From CBFHMJ01 sp965656875 (lineage in GTDB: Bacteria > Pseudomonadota > Gammaproteobacteria > Enterobacterales > Alteromonadaceae): 64,000 nucleotides of DNA. Location: contig CBFHMJ010000005.1 in assembly GCA_965656875.1 (NCBI GenBank), positions 1 through 64,000 of the forward strand, written 5' to 3'. Shown here one piece after another: positions 37,601-46,600 of this stretch (positions within the stretch are counted from its first letter, which is position 1; the number at the start of each line of letters is the position of its first letter). The translations under genes were made by a program, and so were the position numbers. The notes under the pieces were generated by a model that saw only the letters and a program-made list of their open reading frames with translations, searched no databases and was not told the origin of the DNA.

Positions 37601-40600
37601 GTACATTGCCGGAGCGGGTGTGGCGCAAGGTTATATCAACCGTCCTGAACAAACGGCTGATGCATTTGTGCGTCTGGCCCATGAAAGCCAGGCGTATCGT
37701 ACCGGTGATCTGGTGCGGTATCTGGAATCCGGTGATTTGGTCTTTATTGGCCGGATTGACCATCAGATTAAACTGCGTGGCTATCGCATTGAAACGGCTG
37801 AAATAGAACAACAAATTAATCAATACCCAGGTATCAGGCAATCTGTGGTTCGCGTCATTCAGTCAAAGAATGTCAGACAACTGGTCGCCTGGTTAGTCGG
37901 TGACAATTCTGCTGCGGACATTACCGCACTGGAACAGCAACTGGCTCAAACATTACCGGATTATATGATCCCGGGACGATTCGTCGTTGTTGACGATATT
38001 CCATTAACGGTCAACGGAAAAATAGACCTGGATAAGTTGCCACAGCCCACTATGGAAACCGCTCAGGATTATCTTCCGGCCAGCAATGATGTCGAGCAAC
38101 AGCTGGTTACGCTTTGGTCTGGCTTATTGAATATGACGCCGGAGCAACTGAGTGTCACGGCAAACTTTTTTACCCTTGGCGGCGATTCCATTCTGTCGAT
38201 TCAACTGGTGTCGAGAGCTGCGCGAGCCGGGTTGTTCTTCACGGTTAAAGACTTGTTCAATGCGCAAACGATTCGTCGGCTGGCACCTCGGGTGTCTACC
38301 GGTCAGTCTGTTAATGCCGAGCAGGGCGATGTGATTGGTGAGTTACCACTGCTGCCCGTCCAGCAAGATTTCTTCCTGGATGAAACCGACTTACATCACT
38401 ACAACCAGTCTGTATTACTGACGACACCGGTGGATTTTGACGCAGATTGTCTACCGGCTGTTATGGCCGCATTGGTGGCTCGTCATGATGTATTCAGACT
38501 GAGATTCACCAAAACTCAAGGCGAGTGGCGAGCAGAATCACTCCCATTAGATGGATTCCCGTTTGAACATATCGTGGACCTGGTTGACGGCGAACCCTTG
38601 TCGTCGCGTGATATTACCAGCCGATGCGACCAGGCGCAGCGAAGTCTCTGGCCTGAAAATGGTCGTTTAATCAAGGCTGTATATATGCCTGAGATTCAGG
38701 GAGAAGACGCCGGACGCTTGTTACTGGTTATTCATCATTTAGTGATGGATGGAGTGTCCTGGCGAATCTTACTCACGGATCTGGAACAACTGTACCGTCA
38801 ACATCAGGCGCAACAACCATTACAGTTGGCGGCAAAAACGTCTTCTTATCAGCAATGGTCGGCGGCGTTGAACGAACAGGACATCAGTGTTGAGGAACAG
38901 CGCTGGTGGCAAGAACAACATGCGCCTGAATCATTCAGTTTTGCCAACACATTTGCCGCCGAATCGGTGGGATCATCATCAATTCAAACACAGCAGTTAT
39001 CATCGTTGTCCATGCAGCTGGACGAAGCCACTACGCGCCAGTTAATCAGCCAGGTGCCTCAAGCCTATAACACGCAGATTAATGAAGTACTGTTAGCCGC
39101 TTTGTTGATGGCAACAAAAGACATCGCTGATGAGTTTGGCGGTGAGTCATCGTTACGCATAGCGCTGGAAAGCCACGGTCGTGACAGTCAGCATATTAAT
39201 GCCCGTTCTGGCTTGTTAGATCTCAGTGAAACCATTGGCTGGTTTACCACGATTTATCCGTTATTACTTAGCAGCCAGCATGGTGAGCCGGGCGAACTGT
39301 TGTGTGATATCAAAGAACATTACCGGGCCGTGCCACGCTCTGGATTAGGCGCATTCACCTGCTTAAAGGCGGTATCTGAAACGCATCAGGTGCAGAAACC
39401 TGAATTACTGTTCAACTATCTGGGTCAGTTTGACCAGACAATCGAACAGGCGGGTGTGTTTGGTGTTGCGCCGGAATCGTCCGGTGATCAAATCAGCCCA
39501 AATCGTTATCAACCGTTTGGCATGGTGATGAACGGCAAAATTGCGTTCGGTCAGCTTAGTTTCACACTGAGTTACGATGCTTCGGTTTATCCTGAAACCG
39601 GCATGAATGTGTTCCTGCTAGCGTTTGAACAAGGGCTACGGACGCTGATCACGCATTGTTGTGAGGCTCCCAGACGTTTACTAACACCGACAGATTTACC
39701 GCTGACTTCTCTTTCCCGTGATGAAGTAAATCGCTGGCAGCAACAACATGAACTGATAGATATCTACCCGGCAACCGGAATGCAACAAGGGTTGTTGTTC
39801 CATAGTCTGTTGGCTGAATCCAGTTACGTAACGCAAACATCTGTCACCTTTTCGCGTTTAGATAACGACGTATTTAAGCAAACCTGGCAAGCGGTTATCG
39901 ACCGTCAGTCGGTGTTCAGAACGGCTTTTGCTGGCCTGGATCAAGGACGGGCACATCAGTTAATCAGACGTGCTGTTGATATTCACTGGTACGAAGAAGA
40001 TTTACAACAATTGTCATCGGCTGAGCAACAGGCTTACCTGGCGCAATGGCTGGAACGTGACCGCCAGCAAGGATTTGTGATTGACCAGGCACCGCTAATG
40101 CGATTGGCGTTATTTACCCTGGCGGATAATGACACGCGGTTTGTCTGGTCTCATCATCACGCATTGCTCGATGGCTGGAGTGTGCCGTTAATCTTCCAGG
40201 ATATTACCGCGTGTTATCAGGCGATAGCGGCGAATCAACCGTTGCCTGCTTGTGAGACGGGTGATTATCGCCAATATGTGGAGTGGTTGACGCAACAGGA
40301 CGAACAACAATCGTTAGCGTTCTGGCGACAGTCTCTTGAGGCTGTCGAACAACCAACACCATTACCTCGATTATTGACCGACGAGAAAAACATTCCTGAG
40401 AAAACCGAGTTTTCGACGCGCTTTAATCAGCAAGAAACAGCAAGCCTTAAAGCGTTAGCTGCGGCTTCAAATACTACGGTTAATGTCATATTGCAGGCGG
40501 CATGGAGCCTGATTCTGGCCGGATACAATGACGAAACTATGGTGGTATTCGGCGCTGTAACGTCTGGTCGTCCCGCTGAATTGACGGATGTTGAAACCAT

Positions 40601-43600
40601 TGCCGGACTGTTTATTAATACGGTGCCAGTGGTGGTTGATACCCGAGGACAACAAACGGTTACCGACTGGTTGCAAACCATTCACCGCGCTCACATTGAC
40701 AGAGAACAACATAGCTATCTGCCACTGGTTGAGATTCAAAAGCAACGCGCTCAGGGGCAAGAAACACAGGACAGTGCGGTAAGTGAACTGTTCGACAGCC
40801 TGATCGTCTTTGAAAACTATCCAATCGCCGACGCACTGACGGAATCCGCAGCACAATCTGATGATCCTTCGCGATTTGTGGTTGAGCAGGTTGATATGGT
40901 GGAGGGGACGAATTACGGTCTGACGCTGGTTGCCAACCAAACCGATGTTCTGTCTGTTCGTTTTGAAAGCACTCAACACGCCTACAGCAAAGGCCAGCTC
41001 GCTGCATTAGCTGATCAACTGCATCGGGTCATGATGCAATTAACACAGCATACGACTCACTCTACTGTCTCGGATATTCAGCTTCTATCCGCCGGACAGC
41101 AAACCCTGTTGTTATCGACGTTTAATCAAACGGCTTTGCCCGTCCAGCCTGATCTTTTGTTACACCAAGCCTTTGAACAACATGCGACAAACACCCCGGA
41201 CGCACTGGCACTGATCGCCGGGACCGAACGACTGACTTACCAGGCTCTTAACGAATCGGCCAACAGGCTGGCTCATTATCTGGTGGCCCAGGGTGTTGAT
41301 CCGGATAAACCGGTCGGTGTGCATATGACCCGTTCGGTGAATACTATTATCAGTGTGCTGGCGATTTTGAAAGCGGGTGGTGCCTATGTATCGCTGGACC
41401 CGGCGTATCCACAGGAGCGCTTACAATATCTGATTGAAGACACAGGTTTAACGCTGGTTTTAACCGAGCAGGCATTAACCGAGCAAGCGTTAACTAAGAA
41501 GACATTAAGCGGACAGGCGCAATCGCTGGCACTGGACAGTGAAGAAGCCCGCAGCGCACTGGCGGATTATCCGGTGACACCGTTAGCCCGTCGCGCAGAC
41601 CCTCGTCACTTAAGTTATCTGATTTATACCTCCGGCTCGACCGGGAAACCGAAAGGGGTGGCGATAGCGCATAGCAATTCCTCGGCGTTTATTCAATGGA
41701 GTCTGGCTTATTTCAGCCGGGAAGAACTGTCTTCCGTGCTGTTCAGCACATCCCTGAACTTTGATTTATCGGTATTTGAACTGTTTGCGCCGTTGTCAGC
41801 GGGTGGCTGTATCGTACTGGTGAAGAACATTCTGGATTTACTGGAGCCGTCGTTTAATGGCGAGGGTATCACGCTGATTAACACAGTGCCGTCGGGCATT
41901 GATGCGGTGGCTCAATCCGGGCGCATTCCGGACTCAGTGATGACGATAAACCTGGCGGGAGAGCCGCTGAAGAAATCACTGGTGAACCGGCTACACGAGC
42001 AGCATGATTTGCATCGGGTGGTGAATCTGTACGGACCGTCGGAAGATACTACGTATTCGACGGTGTATGAGATGAAAGGCCCACTGACTCACGAACCGAA
42101 AATTGGACGTCCGGTGGGGAATACCCGCGCTTACGTGCTAAATCGGGAACAGCAACTGGTGCCATTTGGTGTCGCTGGTGAGTTGTATCTGGGCGGTGCA
42201 GGCGTCGCACGGGGCTACCTGAATCAAGCGGCGATGACCGCAGAGCGCTTTGTGCCTAATCCGTTTTTGGATGACAAAGCCGATGTTGCAGGCGAACAAA
42301 ACTTTGCTCGATTGTATCGAACCGGTGATTTAGTCCGTTATGACGCCCAGGGCGAATTGCACTTCCTGGGCCGACTGGATGACCAGGTGAAAATCCGGGG
42401 TTTCCGGATAGAAATGGGTGAAATTGAGCATCGACTGAATGATGCTGATTCGGTGCATCAGTCACTGGTTCAGGTGAATGAAACGACGGGTCAGGCTCGT
42501 CTGGTGGCCTGGGTTGAGCCGGTTGATGCGTTAATAGATGACAGCTCATTTATTGATGCTGTTCGGTCTCAGTTACAGACTGAATTACCCGATTATATGG
42601 TGCCAGCGGCGTTTGTGGTTATTCGTGACTGGCCGTTGTTGCCGAATGGCAAAATTAACAAGAAAGCGTTGCCGACCCCGACGTTTAGTCAGGGCGATCA
42701 GTTCGTTGCCGCAACGAATGATACTGAACGGACATTGCAGCATATCTGGCAATCGTTACTACAGGGTGATTTGCCTGGCATTCACGACAATTTCTTTATG
42801 TCTGGCGGCGATTCCATACTGGCTATTCAACTGGTATCAGCCGCTCGTGACGCGGGTATTACGCTGTCATTACAGGACATATTCGACGCGAACACCATTG
42901 CGTTGCAAGCACAACGCGCCGCTGAAGCGCCTCAAAAACACTGTGATCAGTCGTCGTCTCAGGGCGAATTGATGTTGCTACCGATTCAGCAGCATTTCCT
43001 GACCAGCAACGCGGCTGATGTTGCTCATCACTACAATCAATCCATCATGTTAACGGTTCCCGATGGCTTATCACTTGAGTTTCTTGAGCAGGCCGGTGAA
43101 ATGCTGTTGCAGCGTCACGATGTCTTACGACTGAGTTTTGAGCAGTCGGGAGCCGGTTGGCGCGGTTTCTACCGTCAGCTTGGACGGGAAACTCAGGGTG
43201 CAGTGGTGCAGCAACATGTGGCAAGTGGACGGTGGGATGATGCGGTAATGGCCCGTCATGGACAGCAAATCCAGTCGTCATTTTCTTTATCGGATGGCCG
43301 ATTATTTAGCATGAATCTGTTACGCGCTGATGATAAATCACGCTTGTTACTGGTGGCTCATCACCTGATTGTTGATGGTGTTTCCTGGCGAATACTGGTC
43401 AGTGATTTACAGCGGTTGTGGCAACAATTTAGCGCGGGTGAACCGCTCAAGCTCGCAGCGAAAACCTCTTCTTACCAGCAGTGGAGTCAGGCATTGCTTG
43501 CCTGGGGCAATGAGTTACCGAATTCTGACGTCGGATTCTGGCAATCGCAACAGGCATTAAGCCCGGAAACCATTCCCACCAAAGAAGGTTTTACTGCGAC

Positions 43601-46600
43601 TTCAGACGAACAGGCCGGTTTGCGCACCGACAGTGATGCGGTGTCGATAACCCTCAACGAAACAATAACCTCCGCATTATCCGGCGCGGCGAATCGTACA
43701 TACCACACGACGGTAAACGAACTGTTGTTAAGTGGATTGTGGTTGGCGCTACATCGTCAGTTTGGACTGAATGCGGTTGAAATCGCGCTGGAAGGTCACG
43801 GGCGAGAAACGATTTCGGATCAACTTGATTTAACCGAAACTGTCGGTTGGTTTACCTCTTTGTATCCTCTGGTGTTGTTTGCTGAATCAAGCACGCCGGA
43901 TGTTGTGATTAAAGGCATTAAAGAGCACTACCGACAACGACCGGAAAATGGCCTGAGTTATGGTGTTCACCGCTATTTAACACACACGTTGCCGCAGGGG
44001 AAACGACCTCAGATCCTGTTTAATTACCTGGGGCAACTCGACGCTCATGAACAAGGCAATGAAAGTGAGTTTCGCCTGTCAGATGAACCAATGGGATCAA
44101 ATCTGCATCCATTCATGCAACGTGAATTTCCGATTGCGATCAACGGACATATTGCAAAAGGGCAACTTCATTTCACCCTTGATTATGCGAATGCACATTT
44201 CTATGCGGATCATATCAGTGACTTTGCTGAGCAGTTTAAACAAGCGCTTCAGGATATTACTGTTCACTGCCAGACGGCTCGATCAACATTTACGCCGTCA
44301 GATTTCCCGTATGCCACTTTAACGCCACCGCAACTTGAACACTGGCAGCAGGCATTCGATGACATCGAAGGTATCTATGATGCAACGTCGATGCAGCAAG
44401 GTATGTTTTATCATACGCAGTTACAACCCGATGCCTATCTGACGCAAATCACCCTGCAACTGACCGGAACGTTAGACGAAAATGCCTTCATTGAAGCCTG
44501 GCAACAGGTCAGTCAGCGGCACGATGTTTTTCGTTCGGTCTTTGTCGGTGAGCAGCAGCAATTACTTCGAATTGTTCGTAATAATGTGATGCTCGATCAC
44601 CAGATACTCGACTGGTCAGCGTATACCGAAGACGCATTCCATTCAGCGTTAACCGCGTTGAAAACGGCAGACAGGGCAAAAGGGTTTGATCTTGCTGTAG
44701 CGCCATTACAACGAATTTATCTGATCAGACAATCAGCAACACAATGGCAAATGTTATGGACCCATCACCACATGCTGTTGGATGGCTGGTGCGTACCTTT
44801 GGTCTACAACGATGTTATGCAGGCTTATCAGGCTGTCGTTGATAACCCGGATGCATTGACGACAGCGCCACCGGTGTCGCTTGAACCGTATTATCGCTGG
44901 TTACAGCAGCAATCTGACGAAGATGCTACCCAGTACTGGCAAAACTACTTAGTGGATTTCAGTGCGCCAACGCCGCTGGCAATAGATTTACAGGCCGACC
45001 ACAAGGTAATCGCCAGTGCTTCTGATGATCAACCCGTATCAGCAAGTCAGGATATTCACTGGACCTTATCGGATGATGTGACTCAGGCGCTTACTGCGTT
45101 GGCTCGTCGTCATGGTGTAACCATGAATACCCTGATGCAGTTTGTTTGGGGTTATCTGTTACATCGTTATAGCGGTGAATCATCCGTGTTATTTGGCACT
45201 GTGGTGTCGGGGCGTCCGGCAGAAGTGCCAAACATCGAACAAATGGCAGGCCTGTTTATCAACAGCATTCCGGTTAAGTTGGCGTTCTCGCCAGACCAGG
45301 ATATCGCGGATCATTTGATCGCGTTTAATCGTCAATTCCATCACAGTCAGCAATTCAGTTATCTGGCATTAAGTGACATTCAGGCCGTGACAAACTGCCC
45401 GCCAGCTACTGCACTATTTGATTCGTTACTGGTGTTCGAGAATTATCCAACTGACCTGACAGCGGCATCTGAACATGCCAGTCATCAGGGATTACAAGTA
45501 ACCGCCAGTGAAACCCAGGAACATACTGCTTATCCATTGACCTTGCTGGTAAACCATAGTGACCAGATTGGTCTGACATTAAGTTATCAGCCGCAACGAT
45601 TCGATTCGGTTACGGCTGCCCGGGTCGCGGAGCATGTAGCAGGGTTACTGGAACAGCTAGCGTTGTGTCAAAAGCCAAACGATCTGAAGCTGATCACTCA
45701 TGACGAACAGCAACTCCTGGCGGCTTGTCATGACACGGCTTTTGATTATGACCTGACGACATTGCCGCATCACTATGTCGAGAAACTGGCTGAACAACAA
45801 CCTGAACAGACCGCTGTGATTGATGCTGCAACTGGTCAGTCGCTGAGCTATCAGGCATTAAATGCATCAGCAAATCAGTTAGCGCATTATCTGATTGAAC
45901 AAGGTGTTGGACCGAATCAGTCAGATTGCTTTGTCGCCCTGCATTTAGAGCGATCGCTTGAATTAGTGATAGCGATACTGGCGACTATGAAAGCAGGCGG
46001 TGCTTATGTCCCGCTGGATACTCAGTTACCCACTAAACGTAAAGCATTCATTCTGCGAGAAATTTCAGCACCTGTTGTACTGACTGACAGCGACGATGCG
46101 CTGATACTTACTGATGAAACCGACACCACAGATTATCCGCAAGTCGTGTTAACCAGTGCGGCATTTAGCGAACACTTAAAAACACGACCAACGACCAATC
46201 CGGTTATCCCAGCCCTGTCTGAACACGCTCTGGCGTACATGATTTATACATCTGGTACGACGGGTGTACCAAAAGGCGTAATGGTTGAACACAGCGCGTT
46301 GTTGAACCGGATTCAGTGGATGCAACGACAATATCAGTTGCTTCCGGGTCATCGCATATTACAGAAAACCCCCTACAGTTTTGACGTATCGGTGTGGGAA
46401 TTTGTCTGGCCCTGGCTGGCTGGCGCGACACTGGTTATTGCTGCGCCTGAAGGCCATAAAGATCCGGATTATCTGGCTACGCAAATCAGCCAGCAGCAGA
46501 TTAGTCATATTCATTTTGTGCCGTCGATGTTGCAGGTCTTTGTGCAACATATTGCATCGACGGGACAAACAAGCAGTCTGACTTCACTTCAGGATGTATT

